Source: Mesorhabditis belari (Eukaryota > Nematoda > Chromadorea > Rhabditida > Rhabditidae). Taken from it: DNA of 64,000 bases. Within the stretch, counting starts at the first letter, position 1; the number at the start of each line of letters is the position of its first letter. The notes beneath the pieces are model-generated. The model had not been told where the DNA came from. It saw only the letters and a program-made list of their open reading frames with translations, and made no database searches. Shown here piece by piece: positions 22,958-35,421 of the stretch. The stretch spans positions 50,001-114,000 of the forward strand of contig CAUEEP010000934.1 in assembly GCA_958450365.1 (NCBI GenBank). The letters are read 5' to 3'. The position numbers and the translations under genes were made by a program.

Positions 22958-25900
22958 ATGGCTTCAACAGAAACAGGATGTCAGCAAACGCCATCGAGTT
23001 CCCGGTACTCAAACGGAGCCTCATCATCGGCCGCCTCGGTACAACAACGACAGATCATAAAAACGCCTAGGGGTTTGATTTTGTGATATATCTAGGGGTA
23101 AAATAAGTATATATAATGTAATTTCGTAAGCAACTTTACGATATTGATATTATACAGCAAAATTATCGGTACTTTGGTGGTTGGGGGGCCACTTTTGGCT
23201 TGCTTAGTTGAATCTAGTGTTTTGAGCGGTTTGTGTCGATACTTTTCTTTTATTCCGGGCTAATGCTGAAGCGATTGGTGCTAATTTAAGCACGTTTTTG
23301 ATAATTCTATTCGATGATTTGCCCTGTGTCCTAGCCTGCTATACTTTGACCACCGAACGTTATCTCAAAGCTGATTACACTTGGAAAGCTGCAACACTAA
23401 ATTGAAAGATGTTGGAAACACTCTAAAATTAGCACTAATCGCTTTAGCATATCTAATTACCACGGGATAGAAGAAAAGTATCAAAACGAACCGCTCAAAA
23501 CACTAGATTCGACGAAGCCAGGCCAAAGCGGCTTCTTCCAACCACCAAAGCACCAAATTATCTATACGTGGTACCTAATTTTAAACATTTCAGTCATAAA
23601 TCAATTCTACAAGCTCGTCTCCGACCCGCAGCTGAAAGGAGGGCGAAAGCAACTTTATCGAACGTTGGGCAAAGTGATCTCGACGAATCCGGAAGATGAA
23701 AAGGTAAAAATTTAAAGCTAAAGTTATTATATGCAAATCTCTATGAAAGTATGCTTGTAGAATTGTGGAGAGGTTCAACTTTACTTACACATTTGAGTAG
23801 ACTTTTTTATTTCTAGTACAACTGGAAACCGACGGATGGCCATTATGATCGACGACATCGAAAGAATCGAGATCCACCAGAAGTTGTGATTCCAATATTT
23901 AAAGTTGGTTTTGGATTATTTTTATTTGGTTTTTCAAAGTTAAAACAATTGAGGGCCTGTCACCAAATTCTTGCGGAGTTCTTTATGTTCAAAGCTAGTT
24001 AACTTTAAGCTCCTTACCTCGAAACCGAAGATTTAAAGTTTTAAAAATTATCATGACTATTTTCAGATCGACGCAAACTATGTGACAACGCCGCCCCAAC
24101 GTGAAGTATGCATATCGGGACTAAACGACAACATAAACGAGGAATTCTTAACAAAAACCGCCAAGTAACCTTTAAGATTTTATCGCAAAGCACAAACGTT
24201 TAAGCAAAATCGGTGAGCTTTTGAAAGTGCACGTCTACTACCATCCGGACACGCAGAAATACTTAGGGATTGCACTGCTTATTTTCAGGTTAGTTTCTTT
24301 TTTTGCCTGTGACCAGATAGTTCAAATAATTCAAATAAATGATAGTTTTGTGGATTCAAAACCTTGATTATTTAGAAGACCCTCGTCGGCGCTACAATTT
24401 TGCCAGGAATTCCACGGGAAATCTTTAATGGGCAACGTTCTCACATGTCTTCTTGATCCTTGGGGTATGAGCTTTAAAGTGATTTTTATAAAAGTTTTTT
24501 AGCGGCACTCGTTTCACAAAAGTTTGAGACTTCAACTTCACAACCTTGCCCGATTCCTCATCATTTACGAGACATGGAAGAAAACCGATTGATGAGATTA
24601 CGAGAAGAAATGCTGACTCAACAATCACCTCAAGGTATTTGATAACTTGAAGCTAGTTTTTTAACGTTTATTAGATTTTCGTGAAGATGATCAAAAGTCG
24701 GAGCCGATGGAGTTGGAGACCGGATCGATGGATTCACCAAAAAGTCCTTTGCGTGAGTAATATTAAAAGAAAATTTTGTTAAGGTCAACGAATATTTTTT
24801 GTCCAAAGTCAAGAAAGTAACTATACAATTATTTCCTTACTAGCTAAAGTTTAGTTTCCTCCTTTCAACAAGAAGACCCAAGATCTCTACCTTTTGAGCC
24901 AAGTCCATCAAAAGCTGTTGCCGATCATCGAATCAACAATTTCTCTCATCAACAAGGTTCTCAACGAGTCACCCCACCATCAGAACGATTGGCGGATGAT
25001 CGACCGAATAGTCGAATACATCAACTGCCTCCAAGTATCTCGCTTCCGACTGCAATGCCGCCAAAAGCACCACTAAGCCCCCATCATTATCCCACGAAAG
25101 GTTGGTGTTAAACTGATGAACAAGCTTTTTCTAAGAATTGTAACTCAGATTGTCTTTTTAGAAGAACTTCCTCAACTCAACTCGTCACGAGTGCTTTTTG
25201 AAGAGGCTTCGAGTAAACAACAGAAAAAGTTTGTTTCGGTTGTAAAAATGCAACTTCTAAGTTTTAGGGATAGTGGACGAAAAAGAAAACGGCATAACCG
25301 ACATTCTTCATCGTCACCATCATTGAATGAAGAGAAGAAAGAGGAAATTTGGTAGCAATTTTAAGTTATTTCTTTTACAACAAAGTCTCAGGAGAGTCAA
25401 GCGGAAATACATCAAACGGGAAGAAGAGAGAACAGAGATTGTGAGCCGAGTGACAATAACGAAAAAGAAAACGTGAGTTTCTTTTTAGTAACGATGTAAT
25501 AAATAGTATCTTGATATTGTGTTGAAACTCTGTTTTTAGGGTAAAACGATCACTTTCACCAGTGGTTCCTGGAGCAGAAGCGGTTTCGGATTCGTCATCT
25601 TCAAGCAGTTCTGACGAGGACCAGCTGCATCGTGGCCTTAAGACTTTGTTGGATGATAAACGATGGTTTAAGAGAAAAGAAAGAAGTCGAGAAGATACCA
25701 GCGAGCATGCACGGTTAGTTGTTGATTGATAGTTGATGTATATTTTTAAGGTGACCTTTATACTATAACTTGCAAAATTATCATTGAATTTTAGTGGCAC
25801 ACACCATTGGACGAGTTCGGATTCGGAAAGTGATGAAGCGAATAATAAAAGAAGAAATCGAGGAAAGAAGAACTCAAAACGACCGAAAAACCGAGCCGAT

Positions 25901-28900
25901 TCATCGCGAGAAAGAGCGAGTTCGAGAAGTCGCGGATATTCTAGACAAGATCATGCTCGAGTGGGTCTTTATTTAATGTATCAGGTTTATTACCATCACG
26001 TTCAGATTCTCGATCCATCACCAAACACATCGGTTGTCTGCTTTCTTCCCTCACAAACAACTTTTGATGTTTCGAGTCTACCTCTACCACCCGGTGAGAA
26101 AAATGAATGTTTTGTTGCTATGTTGTTTTTGTTTTTACCAATAAATATTTTGCTTCTAGGCCCACCACCTCCATACTCTGCAATTCAACAAATACCGCCG
26201 GCATCAAAACCCGATGAACGAGTCCCATCAGTCGTTTTCCCAAGAGGTTGCTAAATCGTTATATGCCTTTTACTCAAACCTTTCAGTTCCCTATGTACCA
26301 GTTCCACTTCATATGGTTGATTTCTCTGTGCCACCGCCCACATTGAATGGAGTCATACCTCAGAGACCGCCACCTCCTGAAGTAATTTTTGTTATAAGAA
26401 TACCCCAAAAGCTCTAAAAATATTATAAGTCTATAACATTGTCTGATTGAAGCTGAAAAGAGTATATAAAATAATAAACTGCTTTTAGAGTGTCACCGAC
26501 GCACCAAAAGTCTATCAAAGAATCGAAGAAATTGCCGGGAGAAGTTATGTAGACGAAACATTGCCGCCCCCTTCAAAACCAAAAGTGAGTTTTGATTTGT
26601 TTTTACTAATTAAGAAAAATTTAGGAAAGTCTATCAGAACGATTGAGTTCCTTGTTTAAACTTGATATCGCTAGCACATCCATTTCGAACAGTCCCGAGC
26701 CACCAGTGACCCCGGTGAAGCCGAAAGTTCATGAGTGAGGTTTTAAAGATTAGACATCTTAGTTGTGAAGTAAACCATTTATAAATTGATAAATATTGAA
26801 TTTTAGATCACCGAGCAAACCGCTACTACAAGTGAAAGAAGAACCGACGAAACGAGGAAATTACAAGGACAGCTATGCGATCGATTTGAATAAAGTGAAA
26901 CCGCCGGTTGAACGAGAAGAAAAACCAAATGAGATGATTATTGTAAGTTGCTTTGAATTTTCTAGTAGATATGTTATAGGTGAAGTGCATAGGCATGGTT
27001 GGAAAAACATAATTTCAATTATAGGCAATGGCGACCGGTGATGCACTATCAAAAGCGGCGAATGATTTGGTCATAGCTGTTCATCGAGATTTAATGAAGA
27101 TGTTCGAAGTAAGAAAAGATTACGATTGAAAAAAATACATTTTTAGAAAATTTCTGCTGATGTCTTCAATGAGTCACTAACAAGGAAGCGGCAAGAGATG
27201 GTGGAGAGAAATAAACAGAAGGTACTGTCAAAGCTTGAATGCAAAAACTTTTCTATTTAGGCACTGGAGTCTCTCCGAGCGACGATTGGCTCAGAAGATA
27301 AGGACAAAAACGAGAGCTTATTGAGTGCTTATGTGAGTTCATAACGATAATTTTATGAATTTCAAGCTTTTTTCAGATTAGCCCGGTAAAATTGCAGAAC
27401 AATGACTTTTCAATGCCAAAGATGCCAAGTTTCCGAATGGTTGGACCATTTTGTTACGCGTTTAATTAGCGTTTAATTATTTTAGAAGAAAGTTAGTCAA
27501 GACTTTGAAGAACCTGCCCCGACTTTACCGCACTCAAGCTCAACGTCATCACGAGATAATGACTCGGATTCGGTCACAACAAAGTAAATATTTTTCTATT
27601 CATATTTTGCTTACAAATTACTTTTCAGAGCTGATGAGGATTATAATAGCGATTTGACGCAGGTGGATTCTGAATCCGAATCGATTGACTCTTCAACGGC
27701 TTCTTCTTGGTATAGAATTCTTGAAGTTTATGATTTCAAGGTCTTTTTAGTTTCACCAAATCAAAAGCGAGTCCTCTTCCCGAAAGCGAAGGTAGTATTT
27801 GGTGGCTAAAAACGTTTAAAAATCTAAAATTTTAGAACTGAAACGTGATGCCAAACTTGCAACACTTGCCCGAATTTTGCATGAAAAGGTAAATTTCGGC
27901 TTTAAGAAAAAGGTCTTTCATGGCAAGAATTTCTTGCCAAAGAGTAGGATGTGTTTAAGCGAGTCCTCAAGCCTCTCTTTTAACTCAAACTTACCAAACA
28001 ACCATAAAAGCAGAAAAATCAACTAAAAATCTAACCAAAGAATTTTACCTTCAAATGTTTTCATCACCGAATTTTGCTATAAAGTGGCCTATCAAAGCCA
28101 TGAAGGATCTAAATATAAATTGACGATAAGGCTCATAAAAGCCAAATAAATTACAGGACCTCACGAGATCCCCGGCCTCGATTGCTGACGAGGAGACTAC
28201 GGAAATGGGATTGCTAGTTGTGAAAGAAACCGACGACGACACTTGCTCGAGGGTTCGTCCATTTGTCTTCCCTGCAGGCAGAGTTGACCCAATGACTTCT
28301 TCATCGATGAGAGTACGTGGAGCTGGACTCGATCGCTACGATGCGCGCCTACTCGATCACTGTTACCCCTGTGACCTCGGGAAAACACGAGAGCTGGCCC
28401 TTCCGCCGCCCAATTGGACTCCACAGGGCGGGAAAACCCTTACAGAAGCGGCCACGATTCCCCTGGGCAGGGTAGAGTTTTGTGGAAATCGTTGTCGCGG
28501 AGTTAAGATCACAAATCAATCGCAAATTGACCGGAATATCAGAAAGATCCCCATTTTAACTTTTCGACGCTGGAATAGAGCTCCAAAATTTAGCACTAAC
28601 TAACTATTGAATTTTTGTACATGGGCTGAGGCTATTGGGTTTTCGGTACTCACACACTGTAAACGGGTCATCGATTGAAAATTTTGTGTCCAATTGATCT
28701 GCGTCGATGATATATTCCTTATATTTTAGCCCTCCTCAACTACATCTGCACCTACCAAAAAGAAAAACGCCAAGGCGACCCGACTCGAGAAAGAGCTTAA
28801 CGGTTAGTTTTTTTAAAATAGATATTATTTGGATCAATGTTAAAGATATAAAGCTAAATTTAGCTTTACTACCGCCGGCGGTCAACAAGAAGGATCTACG

Positions 28901-30626
28901 AGCGGAAACTCCCGAGGCGCAACGACCGAAGAAAATTCAGAAGAAATTCACCAAACGAACACTTGAAACCGAGCGACAAATCACCGAGAATCTGGTTTGT
29001 GCTTATGTTACTGCAGTAAATGAGTAAAAGACTTGTAAAATTGGTTGATTTTTTTAATTTTAATGGTTGATTTTTAGGTTTTGCTAGACACCGAGGACCA
29101 GGAGTATCTGAGAAAATCGTTGGCTTTGAAACAAGCAGAAAGAGAGGTGAGCGGATTGTTAATTTAAAATCACACTGGAATTTAGGAGCCGAAAAACTTC
29201 TCGGAATTTGGCGAACACCACTATCGAGCATCGACATCTCAGGACTATTACGTGCCGTTTGTGCCCTGTGAAACCGTGGCCACTCCGCGAATATTGGTGA
29301 GTAAAGAGTTTTGATGGGTACTTTAAGATTCAATTATTTTCTCTTTAGGATGTACCGACAAAAATCAACGGTCTCGAGTTGCACTATGACGACAGAACAC
29401 TGGCTGGTGTGCGACCGGTGGATGAGGGGTGTGCGAAAATTAGGGTAAGGAATTTTTTAAAAATCTGCAGCCTTTTCGAGGTCGCCAATTGAATTAGTAC
29501 TTTTTGATTGAGAAATTTTGTTTTTAAAGTCGTATTAAATCTGATCATTTAGCCTTATCAAAAGTTGACGATCAAAGAGAAGAGGAGTTTGATTCGACGC
29601 CCCGATGGAATATCAGACCTCCGAATGGATATCAGTCAACAGGTATTTTTTTGGAGGTAAATTTAGTGCAGATATGAATATGAATAAGTAATTGCGTTAT
29701 TTATATGCAATTTTTTTTCAGGATGAAATCGCGATGCGACACCAGGCGCTGATGTCACGTGAACAGAAACAGCTGGCGCGGAAGCTTCTCGCTGACACAA
29801 ATTCCGAACTTTTCAAGGCCAATCAATTACGGGTTTGTTAGTCATGCAGCTTTTGAGATGATTTTAGCCTTAACGTTGACTATTTTCATTCTTTAGTACC
29901 GAAAGAAGATGATCAAATTTGCGAGGTCAAAGATTCACGGATGGGGACTCTATGCAATGGAGACAATAGCACCTGATGATATGATTGTTGAATATATCGG
30001 ACAAAAGGTAATTTTAGTGTCGTACACTCATACCATTTATCTGTTCAGATTCGATCGTCGGTTTGCGAAGAACGAGAGGTGGCCTATCAGAAACGAGGCA
30101 TGGGTGACAGCTATCTCTTCCGGGTTGATGAAAATGAGGTGGACAATTGATTTGTACTTGTTTAAAGAGTAATTTTTGTTGGATTTATTCAAAATAAAAA
30201 TCTTATTCAATCGATTTAGGTGATTGATGCGACTCAGAAAGGAAACGTGGCCCGTTTCATCAATCATTCGTGTTCTCCGGTAAGTTAAGAGTGGTTAAGC
30301 GTTGTTTACAGATTTTTCCAGAATTGCTATGCACGAGTGGTGACCGTTGATGGGGATAAACGAATTGTTATCTACAGTAAAGTGAGTATACTAACCTTTG
30401 GTTTTAATCAATCTAATGAGTAAATTAATGTGTCATAGACAGTGATTACGGTAGCTTTGCTAAAGTGCACCCTTTAAAAAGGCTCAAGCTAAATTTTCAA
30501 TGTCATTCTTTTCAGGGTCTGATCAACAAAGGAGACGAGATCACCTATGATTACAAATTCCCGATAGAGGACAACAAACAGGAGTGCCTGTGTGGAGCGC
30601 CGAATTGTCGAGGCACACTTAACTAA
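22958..30626 (+). CDS. set-2: SET1/SETD1-type histone H3K4 methyltransferase (COMPASS catalytic subunit)
   Basis: About 40 short exons can be joined, ATG 22958 to TAA 30624-30626, roughly 1,400 aa. An N-terminal block ([10 protein letters not shown]; then [20 protein letters not shown], exon 24067-24164, continuing to 24464) matches the SETD1-type RRM. A low-complexity Ser/Arg- and Pro-rich middle follows (25.2-28.4 kb). The C-terminus is a full nSET-SET-post-SET unit: [20 protein letters not shown] at 29905, [40 protein letters not shown], and the zinc-binding [13 protein letters not shown] ending the protein. It transfers methyl groups from AdoMet to H3 lysine 4 in the nucleus. The usual Win motif (GCAR/GSAR) that binds WDR5 reads EGCAKIRPY here (29425-29450). 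Intron 1 contains a hAT-like MITE. Catalytic residues look intact, so the gene is probably functional. Confidence 0.95.
23168..23554. mobile_element. hAT-like MITE, family B copy 2
   Basis: Ends GGTACTTTGGTGGTTGG and, inverted, GGTGCTTTGGTGGTTGG. Flanked by AAATTATC on both sides (23160-23167 and 23555-23562), an 8-bp target duplication as made by hAT elements. Lies in intron 1 of the methyltransferase gene. Confidence 0.85.
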
Positions 30627-31655
30627 TATGTCCAACCTAATTCTTATTGCTTGTATTTGTTCGTTTATTGACTATTGATTTATTGGGCCACAAAATGTGC
30701 GTCTTTTTCTTTGTGTGTAAAATTCACTGAACTGGTAAGTAAGAGAAGTTTGTTTTTGAGGTAATAAATATTTCAAAGCTCTGGATTGTTAAACGTGGAA
30801 TGGGTTTGGCAAAACATACGCAAGTACTGTAGTATCAAAATTTGCATAATGGACATATCGATATCGCCAAGACCAGTTCCCAAAAAAACATTTTGTCAGC
30901 CAACAAAGAAATGGCAAACAAAATGACTTTCGGTAAAGGGCTTGGGGGTGGATTGGGAAGGGCACACAAATAATAAATGCGAATTTACAAAGTTCATGCA
31001 AACTCCCTGACATCACCCTGAACACTTGAGAGCCATCATAGCTCAACTAAACATTCTAAGCTATGATTGCTTTAAAATGTTCAGGGGAATACGGTAAAGC
31101 GTTGGGATGGGTTGAATGCAAATTTATCGGTGAATTTTGGCTACTTTTAGACTATTTCCTCAATGAGTAGAAGAATTGTCGGAAAAAAAATGTGAAAAGA
31201 CCCTGATTAGAATCGTTTCTTTGATTGAATAGAAAGAAAAACACTTTGATCTTTTTTTGAAATGAATACGATCTTTTTTCGAGCAAAAAAACAAAAGCTA
31301 TTCATTCAGCTGGGAATCAGAGTGGTGTTGCCCGCTTTTTTTTTAGAAAAATTTGATGACTCATTGTGATAACCTAATAGAACTAATAGAATATCTTCAT
31401 TACTGCTATAGGTTACGCGAATTTGATCATCCTTTAGAAATGGGGATAGTGTAATGGGTTATTGTTGTCGTCCTACTGTCAAAAAATCCGTTTTCTAAAA
31501 CGTACCCCATTTCTTCAAAATATCGTAATCTTTTCTCTATTTATTTAGTCTATTAACTATATTTATTTAATCTGTTAACTTTTTGTATCTTTCGATATCT
31601 TTTTATGAAATTTCACAGAATCAGACAAAAGTGAATAGATTGGATAAAAATAAAG
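30627..31655. other. 3' flank of set-2; no gene recognised
   Basis: AATAAA near 30762 may be the poly(A) signal. Short ORFs on the minus strand (30789-31046) show no domain. Confidence 0.4.
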
Positions 31656-31659
31656 ACAA

Positions 31660-31872
31660 GATTACAGTAGTTTAGACAAGATTACAATAGTTTAGACAAG
31701 GTTACGGTAGTTTAGACAAGGTTACAATAGTTTAGACAAGGTTACGGTAGTTTAGACAAGGTTACAATAGTTTAGACAAGGTTACGGTAGTTTAGACAAG
31801 GTTACGGTAGTTTAGACGAGGTTACGGTAGTTTAGACGAGGTTACGGTAGTTTAGACAAGGTTACGGTAGAA
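31660..31872. repeat. 20-bp minisatellite with TTACGGTAG core
   Basis: About ten copies of TTTAGACAAGGTTACGGTAG with A/G variants (ACAGTAG, ACAATAG). It contains the same TTACGGTAG word that is scattered across the window. Confidence 0.9.
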
Positions 31873-32250
31873 ATGGGGCACTTTTTAGGCAAAATTTGAG
31901 ACTAAAGTTGTTAACCAACTAGCCGCCTGGATTACGGTATCAATATTTTGTGCGCTTGTGCTAACTTTTCCTGTAAACGATACTGTTTTGACACGTGTCA
32001 TCACTCACTTTTTTTCTCTCCGGTGTTGACACTCGACAAAACCGTACCGTATTCGGAAATTACTTATCTAGGAGAGATTTTACCATAGCACAGCATGAAA
32101 GCTTAGCCAAGAATAGAAATACGACTGAATAGAAATACACTGCGACTGAATAGAAATCCTATAGATATAGTACTGAATTACTGTAGTTGAGTCTGATACT
32201 TGCTATTAAAGAAGTTTTGAGCAGCGTCCTCGAGGTGACAATTTGACGGA
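31873..32250. other. Spacer, nothing recognised
   Basis: AT-rich, with isolated TTACGGTA words. No exon structure seen. Confidence 0.35.
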
Positions 32251-32424
32251 ATGAGCTTCTGGTCCCAATCGCCCGAAAGCTCGACTTACAGTACCCCGAA
32301 AATGGGCGGAGTCTGGAGCGATGACTCGATCATCGTGTTCTTTTTAGAAATAGCAAATCTTAAAGAAAGAGAAATGCTCTGTGTGTTCCAGAAAGCTGTG
32401 AAAAGATGGCAAATGGTCGAATGA
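32251..32424 (+). CDS. Small ORF, possible first exon of unknown gene
   Basis: ATG at 32251 opens a 57-codon frame beginning MSFWSQSPESSTYSTPKMGG, then VWSDDSIIVFF. The first ~30 codons have coding-like composition, and a GTGTTC splice-donor-like site follows SII near 32338. No downstream exon could be linked, and no family is recognised. It may equally be chance. Confidence 0.25.
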   Translation: MSFWSQSPESSTYSTPKMGGVWSDDSIIVFFLEIANLKEREMLCVFQKAVKRWQMVE

Positions 32425-32509
32425 ATGGGAAAATTCGCACAAAAACAGCGACACATCGATTTTGTGACAGCTTTCCGCTGGAGAACTAGAATTTTGGGGA
32501 ATTTTTGGT

Positions 32510-32625
32510 AAAAAGGGCTTAGATTGGGCTTAGATTGGTTTAGATTGGCTTAGATTTTCACAAATGGGTTTAGATTGACTATAAGTAGATTAGATTGGCT
32601 ACGAATAGGCTATAAAAGTAAATTC
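32510..32625. repeat. GGCTTAGATT short tandem repeat
   Basis: About seven degenerate 10-11-bp units (GGCTTAGATTG) in 115 bp. Confidence 0.6.
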
Positions 32626-33560
32626 TTAGGAAATATGTGAGGAAAAACTTCAAAATTCAAAATTTCTACCTTTTCCTATTTCTTGACCTTTCTACCGTAA
32701 TCCATGGTCGATCTCTAGTCTATGCTATGTCTACAGTAACCCCCTTAGATGCAGTCTTACCGTAAAGCCTAAATTAGAGTAAAGTATTAGACGTACCGTA
32801 CGTTGGCCTTCATACAGTAAACTTTTGATTAGACTTCTAATTACCTTACGCTTAAAAACTGAAAAAGCTAGACAAGCTAGATTTTTAGACAAATTATTGA
32901 TCTAAATTTTTTGATTTACATATGTTTTTATGTTTTTGAGAGTGATTGAGAAGAATTGGTTACTTTTGCGAAATTTAATCCCTTTCACTTGAGCTTATTG
33001 CGCAATAGCACTTCTCAACAGCACTTCTCAACTCTTCTCCGAGTTGACTCTTTCAAAAACTTTACCAAAACCAAATCCCGATAATCCTTTATGTGATTTA
33101 TGTATTGAACTTCGGTATTATAATCTAAACAAAATGATTTCGAAAACGAACTTTTTTTCAAGCTTTTGCATATACTTTGCCCACTCGCAAACGCCCATTC
33201 TCTGGCACACTTGTGTGGTGGACTTTGTTTTTTTGTAAACAAATCCCTTCTGGCGCACTCGATTTCCGATTTTGCCTGCAAAATTATGATCTTGGTTACA
33301 GTAATCGAGCCAAGTTTCAGACCCTGAGCCACTGTACTCCTACCGTACCTTATAACTCGATTACAGGAACGATCCTAACTTAGTACCCTGGTTACCGTAG
33401 CGTTAACTAACTTAATGCTAAAGCTAAGAAACGTAAAGAGCGAGCCTTGTAGGCTAAACCTACCATAACTCTAACCACCGTAACCCTAGACATCACTCAG
33501 CAAAAGCGTGCCCGACTACCGTAACCCAAACCCGATTATTTATCTATAAAGCTCAAGTCT
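32626..33560. other. Spacer with scattered TTACGGTA words
   Basis: No gene recognised. Multiple CTACCGTAA/CTACAGTAA words and a CAAACGCCCATTCTCTGGCACAC motif near 33187. Confidence 0.4.
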
Positions 33561-33564
33561 AGTA

Positions 33565-33765
33565 TAGAGATTGCGGGTTACTGTAGCTAGGAAAAGCTTT
33601 AGAGCGATTATTGTAGCTAGGGAATGTTTTAGAGTGGTTACGGTAGATAGGAAATGCTTTAGAGCGATTATTGTAGCTAGGAAACGCTTTAGAGCGATTA
33701 CGGTAGATAGGAAATGCTTTAGAGCGGTTACAGTAGCAGGGAAGCGCCAAAAGCAATTACTGTAG
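33565..33765. repeat. 30-bp minisatellite
   Basis: About six copies of a 30-bp unit (GGAAATGCTTTAGAGCGATT followed by ACGGTAGATA). Because 30 is a multiple of three, open frames persist on both strands. These are repeat artefacts. Confidence 0.85.
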
Positions 33766-34525
33766 CTGGCATGACAATGACAATAAAGCCTAGAGGAAAT
33801 CTACCGTAACCACTTTTCTATTTAGCACTAATTTTATTGATACCAAGCCATCAAACCAAACGGTTACGGTAGCTTGATTGTGAAATTTTCTCAAAAAGGT
33901 CGCCGCCTTCAAATGGCCTTCACAAGTTTCTTTGAAACAAAGAAACAATTGTGTTTTCCTTTTGTTCATTATCTGTTTAGATTGAATATCTTTATAATCT
34001 AAACATCCAAAATCGAGTATTCAACTTTGTTTTTCTTTGCCGATCGGCGTTTTTCTTTGAAGATCTTTGAAGAGATGACCGTCTTTTGTCTTTTCTCTAA
34101 TCAACCACATTTCTGAAAGTTTTCTCAACAAAACTCGAATGTTTCTAAAAATAACTCAAAATGTTTTGATTAACAACGCTTTCCAGTGAGAAATCCAGTC
34201 AAAGCATCGTGGAAATTGAATGGAATTGAGCAAAAACTTGCATATCCAAGATTTTCAAGTATTTTTGACTGAATAGCAATGATTCAAGAATGGATTTTTT
34301 ATTAACCTCTAAAGCTATAATAGAATATTCAAAGAACTACTCTAAACAACTAGTAAAACGAGTTAAAGACTGTAGAAAGCAAGCAAATACAGCAGTACAC
34401 AGTTCGGTGCTTTGTGCTCTAGTAAACGCACAGCTTCTGGCAAACGGGGAACTTGAGTGTGCCAGGAAATGTGCGTTAATTGCTTTTTTTTTGAGAAAAT
34501 AATTAGAAAATTTTTATGGCATCAG
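33766..34525. other. Spacer between minisatellite and LTR
   Basis: No gene is supported. A 70-codon ORF (34290-34502) ends in a stretch resembling the dispersed AAACGCA...CTGGCA motif. Confidence 0.35.
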
Positions 34526-35173
34526 TGTAAAGAAATATTCTTTGCGTGCTCTTCACTCAAGACACGTTATTTCTTGTTTCGAGATATCTAATCTCACTTG
34601 AACTAAGACACTTTATTCAATAGCCGACTATTGTAGAGGATCAGACAGATAGAATCCGATTAACGTTGGTGTTCGATTCAGAAATCGTCCTATTGCCCTT
34701 ATTTGAGTGTCCTTCGCAATTCATTGCCTCTGTAAAGAAATATTCTTTGCGTGCTCTTCACTCAAGACATGTTATTTCTTGTTTCGAGATATCTGATCTC
34801 ACTTGAACTTGAACGAGAACTAAGACACTTTATTCAATAGCCGACTGACTCGGAATTTTTGAGCTCTCACTTGAGCAATTTTCACACAAAATCGACCATT
34901 GAATTAAAAGCGACGATAAAAACAGAAACAATTTCGTCCTAATTAGGAAAAAACTTTCACACAATGAGAGGAAAACAGAAAAAAAGTAAAAATCGCATCA
35001 AATGAGCAACAGTTGCCTTATATAGGCTTTAACACAAGATATTCAGCTAACAAGCTATAAAACAATAAATGATTTGGGGCGCGAAATAGAATGAAGGCGC
35101 ACGGATTTCCTCAATACTTTTCCATTTTTTAGGCTGTCAGAGTTAGGTAACTTTTTAGTGGCTATTCGCCACA
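34526..35173 (-). repeat. 3' LTR of BEL/Pao element
   Basis: Read on the minus strand it starts TGTGGCGAATAGCC and ends ATATTTCTTTACA, the TG...CA form of LTRs, and is preceded by a purine tract (GGAGGGCGGAG) that fits a polypurine primer site. It holds two direct copies of a ~110-bp segment (34526-34631 and 34732-34848). The matching 5' LTR is missing from the right side. Confidence 0.65.
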
Positions 35174-35421
35174 CTCCGCCCTCCAAAATGATTCAGAGTT
35201 TACTCTGGATTCTCCGCGCAACGCAAAAATGTGAAGCGGAAACTTGTTCTGCGACAATCTTAACGGAGAAAGTTTTTTTTGAGGAAACCTTGTACACCAG
35301 GAATTTTGTAGGGAGGAATTTAAATCTTAAAAAAAGAGCAAATTTTTGGTAAAAAAAAAGAATAATTCTGAAAAAGGAGCAAAGTTTTGAACGAGAAGTA
35401 GAGAAAGAGAAAACATAACAA

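Noticed and set aside
31660..33765. Spaced repeats considered as a CRISPR-like array
   Set aside because: Units are head-to-tail minisatellites without unique spacers, in a eukaryotic genome.
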